Source of the DNA: Volutella citrinella
Taxonomy: Eukaryota > Ascomycota > Sordariomycetes > Hypocreales > Nectriaceae
Length of the DNA stretch: 64,000 bases
Assembly: GCA_034401135.1 (NCBI GenBank)
Contig: JAWZSP010000004.1
Span: 4,154,001-4,218,000 of the forward strand
Reading direction: 5' to 3'
Shown: piece by piece, positions 44,926-57,453 of the stretch
Position numbering within the stretch: the first letter of the stretch is position 1
How the letters are laid out: each line of letters opens with the position of its first letter
Made by a program: the position numbers and the translations under genes
Notes under the pieces: generated by a model
Databases searched by the model: none
What the model was told of the DNA's origin: nothing
What the model saw: only the letters and a program-made list of their open reading frames with translations

Positions 44926-46712
44926 TCATCGTCTGCCCCGTGTCTCCGGCCAGCTCGAAACCGCATCTTCCACCTCCTCCAGGAACGTCGCCGTGTTGTG
45001 AATCGTCGTGCCGCCAAGCACGACCCGCACTCCGGGCGTCGAGGCATTCAGTCCTGTGATCATCTTGGCCTCTTCGTACGTGGCGCCGCCCACAAAAAAC
45101 ACTATAATATCCTGCGGCTTGTCCTTTGTCGCTCCCCCTCCGTCGACGAAGGGGAACTGCTGCTCCTTTAGTCGGCCCTTGATCAGGTTCTGGAGCGTCG
45201 TCTCGAGAAGCGGGCTGTGCTGCGTGTAGACGTTCTCGACTCCCTTCAGGCCCTTGAAGCGGCTGGAGGCGCCGGAGAAGATGCCCGCGGACTCAAAGAT
45301 GTCCGAGATGCCCCCCTGCGCTTGTGATGAGCGGAGCGAGGAGTGGTAGGTGAGAAGCCCGTCGACGAGCGCGACTTGTCGAGGCGGGACATTGCCAGCC
45401 GCCGTCAAGAGGTCCTTGAGCATTGATAGTGAGTTTGAGGGGTGTTTCTGGTATCGTAGAGCGTAGAGGCCGACAAGGCCGACCTTGTTTTCGGGTGTGA
45501 CACTGGGCGACTGGATCAGGCCCTGGATGGTCTGCAATTCATGGTTAGCAGTTGTCGCGTTCAGTCATGAGGGATCATACGTACCCTGACATCATTTCCG
45601 TGGTTGTCATTACAGGCCAAGCTCTGTTCCAGCTCGCTCACTTCGAGCAGGTTCTCGGAGGCAACCCTTCGACTCAGTTCAGAGACAAGGGTGACGTGCT
45701 TGCTCACGTTTCCGGAGAGCTTGCGAAACTCGGGATAGTCCTCAATAAACCGCTTCATGTCATCGATCGACTCAATGTTTGCGTTGTTCTTCGTCTTGGA
45801 CTGGTACTGCTCCACGTAGTCCTTGATGTTGCCGCCCAGGTCTCCAAAGTTGAGGAACATGTTCTTCTTGAAGAACGGGTCCTGGTCCTGCGACAGTACA
45901 ATCTCGCGCAGCTCGGGGCTGATGTCTGGAACGTCGCTGAGATCGACACGACCATTCTGGATGCCTAGTAGGTGATGCACCATGGCTTGGTAGGTCCATT
46001 GGGTGAGAAGCGGGGTGACAGGGTCCTCTCTTCGATCCAAGACGAGAAGAATCGGGGGCGTGTCGACTTTTCGAAAGTCAAACAGCTGCTCTTCTTGCGT
46101 CATCAGGTAGCGGACCTCGGACGCCAGCTTCTTGGCCAGGGGACTCGCGCGCTCGTACCGGATGAGCGGCTTCTTCTTCAGCGAGAGCAGCACTGCCAGC
46201 AGGCCCTCGGCGCATCGCTGCAGAGACTCCGGGTTCCACGTGTCCGGGCTACCAGCCCAGATGCGATGCTGCGGCAGGGACAGGCCAAAGGAGAAGAGAT
46301 CCGGGTTGATGACGGTGTAATCAGCAAAGTGCTCCTGGACCAGCTTGACCACCTCGTGGTCGTCGGCCTCGGCCAGACGCTCCAGCGACGACTTCTTGGC
46401 GACATTGGTAAAGTACAGGTGGTACTCTCCGTACTTGGGGTCGCGCAGCTCGTCAATGAGCAGCTGGATGGACTCTGGGGATGGGCGGACCAGACACAGG
46501 CAGCGCATGTGGCGCATCTTCTCGCGGCCGGCGTTGTCCAGGCGGTCGATGAGATAGACCTCGTGGTTCAGCAGGGACGATTGAGTGACAGCGGTGGATA
46601 CAATGCCGACAGTGTCGCGATCCAGCAGCAGCACCTTCATCTTGGACGACGAGGTGTCGCTCGTCGTCACCACCTTGGAGATGTAACCGGAGATGGCCTG
46701 GGAGACATCCAT
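44926..46712 (-). CDS. vps45: Vacuolar protein sorting protein Vps45 (Sec1/Munc18 family), 577 aa
   Basis: An SM protein that chaperones the syntaxin Tlg2/Pep12-type SNARE complex in Golgi-to-endosome traffic. Exons on the minus strand are 46712-45585 and 45531-44926 (53-nt intron). Family hallmarks include MKVLLLDRDTVGIVSTAVTQSSLL near the N-terminus, HLYFTNVAKKSSLERLAEAD, PPILLVLDRREDPVTPLLTQWTYQAMVHHLLGI, and FFVGGATYEEAKMI with VVLGGTTIHNTATFLEEV at the C-terminus. The 577-residue length equals yeast Vps45. The start is the ATG of MDVSQAISGY at 46712; the three preceding codons begin with a TTG. Confidence 0.94.
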
Positions 46713-47210
46713 GACGGGCAACTGGGCGCGCCTTCAGGGCGCAGATTCACTCGGGGGTTCAAAAAGAAGCGTGCACGGGGGAGGTCTCTTTCTCGGTGCG
46801 ATTTGAAGCGATTAAGCTGCGGCAGAGTCGTGGTTTAGCTGTCATCAACGGTGCGCCGCTTCAAGCTAGGCGGCCGTCAACTAAGGTAGCAGGCAGTGGG
46901 GAGGCGAGTGAGTGGCGGAGTGAGGGAGGTACGTGTGCTGATCCCGATAGCAGCATGGCCGCCCCGCAATGTGCATAGGCCGCAATGTCCCTTCCGCCAG
47001 AGGAAACATGCTAGGCGTGCAAGGCCCAGCGCCGCATCATCTCGAAGCTCCGCTTGAGCCTCAGGATCATGGACGTCAATTGAAGAGCCACTTAAAGCAA
47101 GCTTCTTGCCATGTCTCGTCCCTAAAGCACAGCCTCATCACCCAAGCCCGCGCGTTTGCGACGCCTACGACAGCGACCATCAGCCGACGACCGCGACTCT
47201 CCCATGGACC
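46713..47210. promoter_or_regulatory. Divergent promoter region, vps45 / mmm1
   Basis: This 498 nt lies between head-to-head start codons at 46712 (minus) and 47211 (plus). No specific site was recognised. An ATG at 47203 lies eight nucleotides before the mmm1 start in another frame and could act as a short uORF. Confidence 0.5.
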
Positions 47211-48463
47211 ATGGCCTCGGACACTTGCCCCCGGCCTGCTGAGCCAACGTGAGTATCAGCGACTTCGAAAGAGCCAGGGCGTAGCTGATTCAGGTCGTCG
47301 TTTCCAGCCTCTCCTTCACCCAGGGCCTCATCCTCGGACAGCTCTCCGTTGTCCTGGTGCTGGCCGCCTTCATCAAATTCTTCATCTTTGGTGACCCTCT
47401 CTCACCCGATGTCATCGCCTCCCAGCGCGCCGCAGACCGCAGGTCGCGCACATTGGCTCACAAGCGCTCCCTGTTGAGCCTCCGGACCCCCAGCGGCCGC
47501 CAGGGCCAGGCGCTGAACCGCAAGAAGTCGACTGTGCTGCGCAACCCGCCTACGCTGACCATCGGATCTATCCTGAGCAAGACGTACTACAACGTCGACA
47601 GCCACCAGCCAGAGAGCCTGGACTGGTTCAACGTCCTCGTGGCCCAGACCATTGCGCAGTTCCGCAGTGACGCGCAGCACGATGATGCAATTCTCAACTC
47701 ACTCACTAAAGCGCTCAACGGGACCTCGCGCCCCGACTTTGTCGACGAAATCCGGGTCACTGAGCTCAGTCTCGGCGAGGACTTCCCCATCCTGAGCAAC
47801 TGCCGTATCATCCCCGTCGACGAGGACGGCATCAGTCTAGGCACCGGGAAGAAGTTCGACCCTGCCACTGCAGCTCGGGATGGCACGCGTCTGCAAGCGC
47901 GGATGGACGTCGACCTGAGCGACATGCTCACCCTTGCAGTAGAGACAAAGCTCCTCCTCAACTACCCCAAGAAGCTCTCTGCCGTGCTACCAGTCGCCCT
48001 GTCTGTCTCAGTAGTGCGGTTCAGCGGCACGCTCTCCATCTCATTCATCCCAAGCAACCCCTCTCAATCAACCCCCACCATGATGTCTCTCAACTTCCTC
48101 GACGATTATCGACTTGACTTTTCCATCCGCAGTCTTCTAGGCAGCCGATCCCGACTACAGGACGTGCCCAAGATTGCACAGCTCGTCGAGGCTCGACTGC
48201 ACCGCTGGTTTGACGAGCGAGCGGTGGAGCCTCGCTTCCAGGAGATTGCACTCCCTAGCTTGTGGCCGCGCAAGAAGAACACGCGCGGGCCCGATGACGC
48301 TGTGGCAGATGGTGCCGCATCCATCAGCCGGTCCAGGAGCAAAGATGTTGCCCGTGAATTGAAAGACGAGGCTGGTGAAGGTGGAAGTATGGATCAATCC
48401 ACGCTGCGACATCGTCGTAGTAGAGGAGATGATTATGCCATGCCTGGATCTCTCCCCTCATAG
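47211..48463 (+). CDS. mmm1: Maintenance of mitochondrial morphology protein Mmm1 (ERMES subunit), 397 aa
   Basis: The ER-membrane subunit of the ERMES tether, which binds phospholipids through an SMP domain and links ER to mitochondria with Mdm10, Mdm12 and Mdm34. Exons are 47211-47248 and 47308-48463. The spliced N-terminus reads [19 protein letters not shown], followed by one TM segment, [22 protein letters not shown] (about 20-41). The SMP domain covers about 95-330 ([62 protein letters not shown]). The C-terminus ends YAMPGSLPS, similar to the fungal family ending. The 38-nt first exon supplies the true start; the frame alone would suggest a CTG start inside the TM segment. Confidence 0.94.
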
Positions 48464-48704
48464 AAACCTAATACCAATGGAAATCTCAACACAGTTGGCT
48501 ACTAAATTCGTGACTGGAATTAATATGATGTCCACAGAACTACAGTGTAGCAATGGCTCAAAAACGTGAGCAGATGAACAGATTTCAACTGGCTATCAAT
48601 TGCACGATATCAAGGACATCAAGGGAATTTACACAAGGTGTCGGCATTTTTTTTTTTCTTTTGCTCATGACGTACAACTATGTATGCATTTTTTATTGGG
48701 CATC
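48464..48704. other. Convergent 3' region of mmm1 and rce1
   Basis: This 241-nt region is tail-to-tail, with a poly-T tract near 48649-48661. Presumed 3' UTRs. Confidence 0.5.
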
Positions 48705-49892
48705 TCAAAACTTCGTCAGAGCCAAAGGCGATTCTGTCAATGGGTATAGATACTTCAACCAGGCCGCAAGACCGCCGAAGAGGAGGACATAATACACGGC
48801 ACTGTAGATCCGGCGGGTGAATGCAGCGGACGGATCCCGGTCTGCCAGCCAGTGGGGATCGACTTGACCCCAGACTCGTGGTAGACCCATGGAGTTGCAG
48901 AAGGTGTGGACGACAATGACGGACAACAAGCTTCCAGTTCTCAGGAAGAGAAAGTTGGCATATGCGCCAAACAGGGAGGTGTACGAGAGCTGCAATATGG
49001 AACGGGCAATCGCAATGGGCAGAGAGGTCTGCGGATGGGTGATGCGGAACTCATAGAAGTGGTGCAGGTGGGCGAGGCCAAACACCAGAGGCGACAAGAA
49101 GATGGTCTGCTTGAGACTGGTGCCGGCCTGGATCATCAACGGGATGCCAGCAGCACGGAAGAGGCATTCTTCGGTCACAGGTCCCTAGACAAGAGGAAGG
49201 GCGGCAAATCAGCAAGCATGAAGGTGAGCGGCGGTGGGGGAGGGCACCTACAGCAACCATGTTCCTCCACGAGGGCCAGTCTACCCACAGGTGCTTGAGC
49301 GGCTCTAGTCGCAACCAGTCGTGGTAGCCACCGTCGACGACGAGCGCCTCAAACAGTGGCGCGGCGAAAAGCAGAGCGGTCAGAAACAGGGCGCTCGCAG
49401 TCTCAGGGAGGCCCAGGGGCCAGTAGCCCATGAGACGCAAGGGGTGCGGCGCGGAGAGGGCGGGCGAGTACGACAGCAGGCCGAGCGTCGCCAGCGAGCA
49501 CACGGCCGTCGACAGCGACGCGACCAAGATGCGTGCCCGGATCGCCTCGGGGGCGTCCCGTGAGCGCTTCGGCGACGGCCGGGTGGCGGCCGAGAAGTAC
49601 AGCGGGATCACATAGACGAGCGTGTAGACGACCTAGATTCGGCGGCAAGGTGAGCACAAGTAGACGCAGGAGATGCGAATTGACGAGGGCGGTGTCAGAG
49701 TAGATTAATTGGGTTCGGGCGCGTGGAGGAAGCACATGTGAAGTCATGTCGTGGACCAGGCGTGTGGTAGATTGGATGTAGATGCCACAGTGTTGTCATG
49801 TGTCGAGGGTGAGGCTCTCTTACCAGCAAAAGGATACCCTGGATGGGTGAAGCATCGGACGAGCTGACCGCGGGGGGCAAAGTGTCCGACAT
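48705..49892 (-). CDS. rce1: CAAX prenyl protease 2 (Rce1), 309 aa
   Basis: An ER-membrane glutamate-dependent endoprotease that removes the -aaX tripeptide from prenylated Ras, Rho and a-factor-type proteins. Exons on the minus strand are 49892-49824, 49632-49252 and 49184-48705; the first intron is 191 nt. Catalytic motifs are complete: GPVTEECLFR (E155, E156, R160), FGLAHLHHF (H189) and HTFCNSMG (H243, N247). At least six hydrophobic segments are visible. The N-terminal exon MSDTLPPAVSSSDASPIQG joins through LLLVVYTLVYVIPLYFSA, the first membrane span. The length is typical (about 300). Confidence 0.92.
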
Positions 49893-52800
49893 TGGGCTGC
49901 CGGTGTGGTAGCGTGTCTGGGGTTTGGAGTTGGGTGGTGTAGCAGATACGGCGTGGTGGTGGTGGGCGGGTTGAGTTGAGGACAGACTTTGGAGAGATGT
50001 TCAGACAGCCGCTCAGCAGATGGCGCAGGAGACGATGAGCAGGAGACGGGAATACGGACTTCCGGTTGCCTTCATGGGTGAGCTTATGGCGGATATTGTC
50101 CGTGTGGGAAGGGTGAGAGCGGCCAAGAGAAGCACACAATTACGAGTGGGAACGCTGTCCCGCCATGGTGTCTTTTGACGGCATCGCCAGACCCATCTGG
50201 TTGATGACATGTACATTGGTCCCCGCCAAAATTGGTAAGCAACACAGGTAACGTTAAGTGCTGTAGGGTATGGGGTTTTCCTCGTCAGAAGCCATCGGGG
50301 CATTTGATCCGGTCAGAGGCCCTAGCTCTGGACAATGAGGCAAAACTGAGCAATTAACCCATTCAATACGGAGCAATTATGTGGCGCGGATCCAGGTAGG
50401 TCGTGCTAATATTGTTCTTGCTGGTTTGGTTCAAACATCCTCAAGTTGAGTTAAGCCTTTGTGCACAGACGGGTTCGTGGCCGCAGCTTTTGGTGGCAGA
50501 TCATGGTGATCTTACAACGCCCAGGCCCGGCAGCTCAGTGCACAGCCGTCAATTGGGTGTCACGATGAAACCAGCCTTCTCACTACTCCTTTCTCCCAGG
50601 AAAAATCCCTTACCGCCTTGCTGCCAGACAGTCTGGTTTTAGCCACGCCGCGAGACTCAGCGCTCCTACGGACTGGGGCCGTTGCAAGTATTACGGAGGA
50701 ACAGGCTGCATACGGGCTTCGGGTATGTTTCATGAGCCCTTGACAGCTCCGTCCCAGCCTCCCCAGGTGTTTCGGTGAGTACCGTACCTGCATTAGGCCA
50801 GAGGTGTAGCGCTGACAATTTGTCTGCCCTTCAGGGTTCCACACAGCTTGAGAGGCCTGGCTTTTTGAGAGGGTCCTGCTCGTGGAGGATGTGGGCGGCG
50901 GCAACGGCCCCGGGCTCACTAAGCTAATCGTGGGTCAACTTGCTCAGGGGTCAATCGACGCCCGCGGCCAAGGCGAAGTGTCCGAAATCCTGTCGATCTT
51001 GGGGCTGGTCCGTCTTTGAAAATACGGGACTGGCGGTGACTATTGAACTTTGACAAACAGCGTACGCAGTGCTGTGGTGTTTGCCTTTGACCGACGACAA
51101 GACGGCTTCATGAGTCTGCCCACAATTCTTGTGCGCTCTTGGGCCGCCCTGCATCTAACTAATATTATCATAACAAAACAAACCAAAACAAACAGCGGAG
51201 CGCGTCTGTGAAGAGATGGCAAAGATTGTAAGATTACCTACCGCCTGCAAGAGACTTCTCTAAAAAGGGGATCCATCTGATGTCTCGAATTTTTCTCTCC
51301 CACTGACCAGGGTGACCACGAGGCAATTGTGACGTGGACTAATACACAGCCGCAAAGGACGGATGGAGCACTCGGCCTGTCAAAAAGTCTTTGCAAGCCC
51401 TCAATTTCCCCCCTGCTGTGTCGTGGAGTCGTGTTTGCCCTGAGCAGAGAGAGAGAGCTTTCTTGGGACCAAGCTAGCAATAGAATCCGTGCGCGACACG
51501 AACGCGGGATGACAGACGCGGACACGTACCCGCCTAGCATTGGCCTGACGGCACTGGACTGGCAGGGATTCGCGAGCAAAAGTTAAATTGTGCCCGCGCG
51601 CCTAAGCAGTAGATGCATTCGTTTCGGTCAGATCAGGGCGAGAGAGGCTTTTTTAGGCGGCATTGGGTGTTGAAAAAATAGATGAGGACAAGAAGCCGAG
51701 GATGGGCAGTGCGAGCGGCGGTCCATGGGCGCACAACGACTGGTTGTGGGAGCGGCCAGCTCATCATCTGCTCGCCTGCCTGCACCTGCTGTGCGCTCCA
51801 AAACGGCCCGGCCTTTGGGCCGCCGTGGGGAAGCAGGAGGGACTGCACCGATCTTGTTTCGAGAGGCGCTGCTGCGCTGCTGCCCCGTTCAGAGCGTTGG
51901 AACAGGCGCCGAGGCCGCTGGGAGAGGCGTCCTGGGCCACCCGCTTCCCGCCGACGGCCCTGGTCCGACCCATGGGAGTGGGGTTTCCAGCGCTGTGGTG
52001 GCTGGAGAATGGCGCTATCAGGTACAACGGTGAACTCAGGGCTCCATCCCGGGAGCCCAGCTGTACTGCGATGGACGCCCTGCACGTGAGGCTTCAACTG
52101 ACAAACGGTGTCCGAGTCTCAATTGCCGCCGAAGGGGCATTGATGCACTGAAGCGCCTAGATGGAGTCACGACGTGTCCCCCCTTTCCAAATGTACTCAG
52201 CTCGAGCCTCCTCTAAGCGCTGTTGCGATCGTGGGACAACCATGGAGGCAGCGCTGAGTTGGCCGTCCAGTGGGCGGCTACTGGGGCATGGTGGCGGCGG
52301 GCAGGTGGCTGGCCCAAACGCCAAACTCGCGTGCTCTCGGCCCTGGGCGCGGCCATCGTTGACGACATGCCGCCCACCCAGGTTAGCTGGACCACTCTCG
52401 TCTGGACAATGTGCATGTGTCAGAGGGTCATGAAAATTCATGTCTCTTGCTAGCCGCCGATCACGATACAATACTGCTCCTGGAACCTGTCTCTACTCAT
52501 TTCTTGACTCTTGACAGTGTGTTCCAGCATCAGACAGAGTACCACAACCAGCAAGTGCCATGTGGCAGCATCATCCTGCTTCGAAACGCAGCTCAGCTCT
52601 GTCCAGTCAGTACGTTATCATCTTACGACGACAAGAGCCACCACAAGCCCCAATGGGAACCAGCTTATACACCCTACGGAAGCAACAATAGCCCCAAAGG
52701 GCCCCCCGGTCATGGACGAGCGCCACAACGGCCCACAAGTCCGACTTGGGGCCCCCTGCCGTAGCCCCAATGACGATGGATAGACAGCTCACCGCTCGTG

Positions 52801-54760
52801 CAAAGGAGTGGGAACAGCCCACAAACCACAGGAGCTCGCACAAGCACAAGCAATGCAAATGCAAAATGTGGTTTGCCGTAGAGGCAGCGTGCCAGCTGGC
52901 GAACGGTTCCTTTGCTACTTCTTCCTGCGGCGAGCTGTGCGATTGCGTTAACATATAAAGCCGAAATTCGAACTGGGTGTCTTGAATTTCGCCTCCTCCT
53001 TTTCAAGATGGCCTACCATCCAGATTTTAGGTCGCAGATACCACACCCATAGCGTTGTAGTTCGCCATCTCACCCACTGAGCTAAGACTTCGGGGCGTGG
53101 GAGCAGCCCGCGATTGGCTGGCCCGCTTCCGTGGCCCCCCGGGGCTGACAAGTGCCCGTGTCCCGGCGCCGTGGGCCGCCGACGGCCTATGGCTGGGCCT
53201 CTGGATGGGCCTTTGACTTATGGCTTGCTCAATGGCTGCCAATGGCAAGACCGACTGTCGAGGTTTCTGGAAAACCCCAGGAGCCCAGTGGCTGCCTCGT
53301 CCTCATCGACAAAGAAAAGAAGTGGTCATGCAGAGAGTTGCACCGACTGCCCCGGACCTGGACTGGCTGGCGACTGGCGAGATGTCCTTTGGCATCTGAT
53401 CCTGGCCCGGTGGGGGAGACGTCTTGAAGCACTGGTCGACCATGGTAATATTGATGGATGTAGGAATTAATAGTTGCCCATTAGTAGTACTAACGGCTGG
53501 AGGTACTACTGCTACGTACTCGAGGTACTTGGCTCGTCAAACTCATCCCATCCCAACCTCCTGCAGGAGAAACCCTGTTGCAGCAGCGTAATATCCCATA
53601 TCCCACTAGCTGCAGAATTCGCCTCCATGGTGCTCCCAGCACTGGTTCATCGCCGCCCCCCAGCCAATCGCTAGGCTTTCGCCTGCATCCCACGCTGGGC
53701 GCCTCGGCGAGCAGCAAATCCATGCCCTGCCAGCGGCCTGCCATGGCTCAGATGGAGCCCCTCGACGCTGGTGACTTTTGGCGAGTCTCTGTGGGCCTGT
53801 AAGGGGAAGCGATGGCCACCGTCCATGGCTGTACCTGCTGCAACTACTGCACCTGCCCTGTCTTGCCCTGCCGCCGCCCGCTAGGTCCCTCGCCTACCTC
53901 ATCCCCAGTCCAGCGTCCGTGGAGCGTGGAGAGACGCCGGCCCGTCCAACGGTCTGTACTAAGTCTGGTGTCTTGTCTGTACTATCGGTACGTACCGTGG
54001 GTACCTCGAATAGCTGCAGGTTGCTCCTGACCCAGCCCGCGCCTCCCCTCCCGCGCCCAGGTCCAGTCAGTTAGGCCGACCAGGACGCACCAGCGACCCA
54101 GAGGCCGACCCCGTCTTTCTTTTCTTGATACCTCCCACATGAGCTCATGCACCTCTTCCTCCTCTCCTTCTTGTCTACGCGCCTCCACTCCCTCACGTTC
54201 TCTACTCTATAATCGGGCCTCGGCCAGCCGCTCATTCATTCCAATTGCCCATTCGCTCACTGTCATTGACTGTTTGTTCATTCTGCCTTTTCATTTTCGT
54301 TTCGGATTCCTTTCCTATCTCGGTTTCAGCTATTCTGGTGTATGAGTGTGAGGACTTTGGGCCAGACGACTTTGACGACTTCGACTGCCACTTTGGGTCA
54401 CCACCACCAGACCTTCTACGATCCGACGCAACTCTCGACGACTTCTCATGTTGCTCTCCTCGACCACGTCGCTATAGCCCGAACCCGTTCTTTGCTTTAA
54501 ACGCCAATATTATTTTTAATGCAGTCCTGCTTATTACGACTTTAATATCTTTACCTCCGCCTCCACCTCTTGCAGACCGGCTTCATTCGCCCGGGCCACT
54601 GGACCCCCAAGATCCCGAACTCGGACCCGACCCAAACATTAATCTGGAATTGCGCGCGACTGTTGCATATTCAATTGAGAAATCCAAACCCAAGACGATC
54701 TTATTGGATTTCCCCGTCGGGGTATGGGCGGCTTGACATCCGCCGCCTGGTGCGCAGAGC
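49893..54760. other. Gene-poor interval of 4.9 kb
   Basis: It is the longest stretch without a convincing gene in the window. Both flanking genes read away from it, so it holds two promoters and leaders. Open frames up to 162 codons (51663-52151 plus; 54245-54736 plus) have no domain and no splice-linked extension. The right end (about 54110-54760) is C/T-rich like a long 5' UTR of the serine-rich protein gene. A tRNA-like A-box/B-box pair occurs on the minus strand at 52964-53084 but does not fold as a tRNA. No transposon ends were seen. Confidence 0.5.
52964..53084 (-). other. tRNA-like A-box and B-box pair, no tRNA fold
   Basis: On the minus strand TAGCTCAGTGG (53074-53084) is a perfect A-box, and AGTTCGAATTT (52964-52974) matches 8 of 11 B-box positions. 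The 110-nt spacing is long, the acceptor strands do not pair and the T-stem has a mismatch. It may be a decayed tRNA or tRNA-derived element, or chance. An 8-bp inverted repeat CGAAATTC/GAATTTCG surrounds the B-box side. Confidence 0.3.
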
Positions 54761-57453
54761 ATGTCGGCCACGCCGTCTCGCCCGTCGCCGAGACTGCCGC
54801 TACACGAACGATCAAGTTCTCAGAACAACCGCTTGCAAATTCGTGTAGTGCCATATAGCCCTCCTCGGATCAGTTCCGAAGACTTGACTTCATCCCGACC
54901 TGTTTCTTATGCAGACGGTACTGCCGAGACCGAAGCTGAAATATTTCCGACATGCGGCTCTCCCACACTTCCTTCCAGCCCCGCCTTCGACGCAACTCCT
55001 TCCCCAGAGCTGTCGCGGTCACGGACCCGCCTGGTGCAAACTCCAGATTCGAAGTCGCGCGCATTCAGTCCCTCTCCCAGTGATGTCTATGATGGCGCTA
55101 CTCGATCCCCCCAGCCGCCACCTTCCGCTGGCTCCGACGGCTCCTCACGACCTGCATCGCGTCGCAAGATTATCAGTGTGCATTCCGATAAGACTTTCTC
55201 TATCCATCCTCAAGACCCAATTGCCTCCACCTCCTCAAGAACTGGTTCAGTGTGGTCTGCGCAACCTTCCTGGACCACCCGCGCAAGTTCGTTTGGCAAA
55301 CCTTCAGTCTTCAGCGATGAACCAACCAGCCGCCCCAGTTCGCCATTGACACCACTCAGCGAACGCAGCGCCTCTAAATCGCCCGTTTCAGCCTCTTTAT
55401 TCTCAAACTCCGGAATTTCTTCTCCATGGAACTACCGAATGGTAGGCGGCCTTCGGAAGGTGCCACACACTCCAGATCTCAAACAGAAGCAGCCTCAGAT
55501 GTCCTCGACGCCTTCACCTCAGCCCTCCCTGCCACCTTTGCCAGAAATTAATCGCCCCGAGGCTGCTCTTGTATCAACCAGGCTAAAATCTCTCAACCAA
55601 AAGGCCTCATTTCTGTCAACTGGCTCGTCTCAATCCGGGACAGGAACCACAGCGTCTGAGCGGACCAACTACAAGGTTTATCGGCGAAAAAGCTCCCCGG
55701 CACCAGGGCCATCCCAGCAGCTCACCGAGAAGTTTTCATTTCAATCAGCCGAGTCTTCTCATTCTGGCACTGGAACCACCACGTCCGAGCGAACCAACTA
55801 CAAGGTCTACGGCCAGAGCTCCCCAGTCGCGGTTGCTGATCTGTCCAGTCTGCCCCCTTCTTCGAGCCATTCTAACTACCGGGTTTTTCCATCCTCCTCC
55901 AACCCCTCGGTTCATGACCACACTCGACCCCAGACGGGGGAGAGTGATGCCAACTACATTGTGCATGGAGGATCGTCAGCCGCGTCATCGGTGGTTGCTG
56001 TCAGGAGCCACGTTCGACAGGAGTTCTCACGAGAAAGCCTGATCGTAGCGCCGCTTCGCCCCGGCAAGCGAAGTTCGTCGGATAGCATTGGGCTTGTTAA
56101 GACCCGTTCCAGAGATTCAATCAGGACAGCATCATTAACCTCGCTTTCCACAATTTTCACGCAGGAGGCAACCCGAGCTCTATTTGTCGGCCCTGCCACG
56201 ATGCTAGATCAAGTCCGACCTGGCCTTCCAGAATCGCACGGCCGCCCACGAAACGCACAATACCCCGCAAACTGGAGCTCTCAACTATCCACCGTCTTCT
56301 CCGAGAGTGAGGGAGGAAGCGAACCTGCTTCCAGGGCGCTGTCTCTCGCATCCGGGGGCCGACGCGGTAGCGGCCGCCTCAATAGCAGCCATAGCCGAAA
56401 TGTCCTCAGCCTATATTCTTCCTTGGCTGGGCTTGAGGAGGACACGGGGGCGTCTTTGCACTCGAGGACAAGTTCCATTGAGACACCCCCTGCTGTTTAC
56501 GACCACAGTATGACTCGAGATCCAATCACTGGAAACTTACGACTCATTCGAGATTTAGATGAGCATGGCGACGGCCTTGCTGACCTGGCTGACATTGAGG
56601 AGCTGCGTCATCGACCGTCACGCAGGCATCTGGGCAAGATGCTCTCCCACTATGCCTCGGACCGCAGTCTCCGATCCAACGCCAGCTTCAATTTCGGAGC
56701 AATTCCTGCCTGGGCCAGATACTACTACGGAAGCGGCGAGCGCAAATGGTTGGCCTACAAGCCCTCGACGGAGTCCATGGCATCGATGTTTACCGACTTC
56801 AGTGACAGCCAACCTCCGGGTCTAAGCCGATCGCCAAGCTATGACAGGTTTCCCACCAATGTCACTATTCCCCGCCGTAGGCCGAGAGAACCTTCATCGC
56901 CGCAACAACCACAGATTCACCGTGAGACTTCGCATGCTAGCTCAATGCAGATACGGCCGTTGTCGGCGCACCCGGTGATGGCCGTTGTACAAACAATCAA
57001 GAAGAAGACGTCGAGCGTTTGGTCACCTCATTTGAGTCGTGATAAGAGACCTGTCATGGGAAGTGCTTGGGAGCCACCACATGGTGACTGGGACGCTAGG
57101 AGTGAATTGACGGGGAGGCGCAATGCGCAGGTGGCGATGTTTGTTGTTGGATTTATTCTCCCATTTGGTAAGTTGATCCTTTATCTGTCCCCGAGACCCT
57201 GCTAAGATGATCAGCATGGATGATCGCATCAATCGTGCCCCTAACTCGGGACGTTGACCCCGAATTGATGATTGAGCACGGACACAACGGCTCACAGACA
57301 AGCTTGCAACGCGATGCCGAAGCCGAAATAGTCTTTAACAGCGCTATTTGGTGGCGAAAAGTTAACCGCTTTATGTCCGTCATTGGCATATTTGTCATTG
57401 CCGCCATTATTACTCTCGCCGTCGTCGGCGTGAAACAACACTGGGGCTCTTGA
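54761..57453 (+). CDS. Serine-rich protein with C-terminal membrane segments, 881 aa
   Basis: Function unknown; conserved-looking fungal serine-rich protein. Exons are 54761-57167 and 57215-57453 (47-nt intron). About 780 residues are disordered, Ser/Pro/Thr/Arg-rich and probably phosphorylated. Internal repeats of the type GTGTTxSERTNYKVY occur twice (about 300 and 340), followed by weaker SNYRVF and ANYIVH forms. The later part has a more ordered block (LRLIRDLDEHGDGLADL, FGAIPAWARYYYGSGERKWLAYKPS). The C-terminus has two hydrophobic spans: VAMFVVGFILPFAWMIASIVPL, formed across the splice, and MSVIGIFVIAAIITLAVVGV. This suggests a tail-anchored hairpin with a large cytosolic domain. The start is the ATG at 54761; upstream is a C/T-rich leader. 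Confidence 0.85.

Noticed and set aside
51663..52151. 162-codon plus-strand frame in the gene-poor gap
   Set aside because: Three overlapping frames of similar length exist here, the composition is Trp/Cys/Arg-rich, and no domain or intron-linked extension was found.
52964..53100. Intron-containing tRNA on the minus strand
   Set aside because: A-box and partial B-box are present, but acceptor strands do not pair, the T-stem has a mismatch and the anticodon loop is eight nucleotides.
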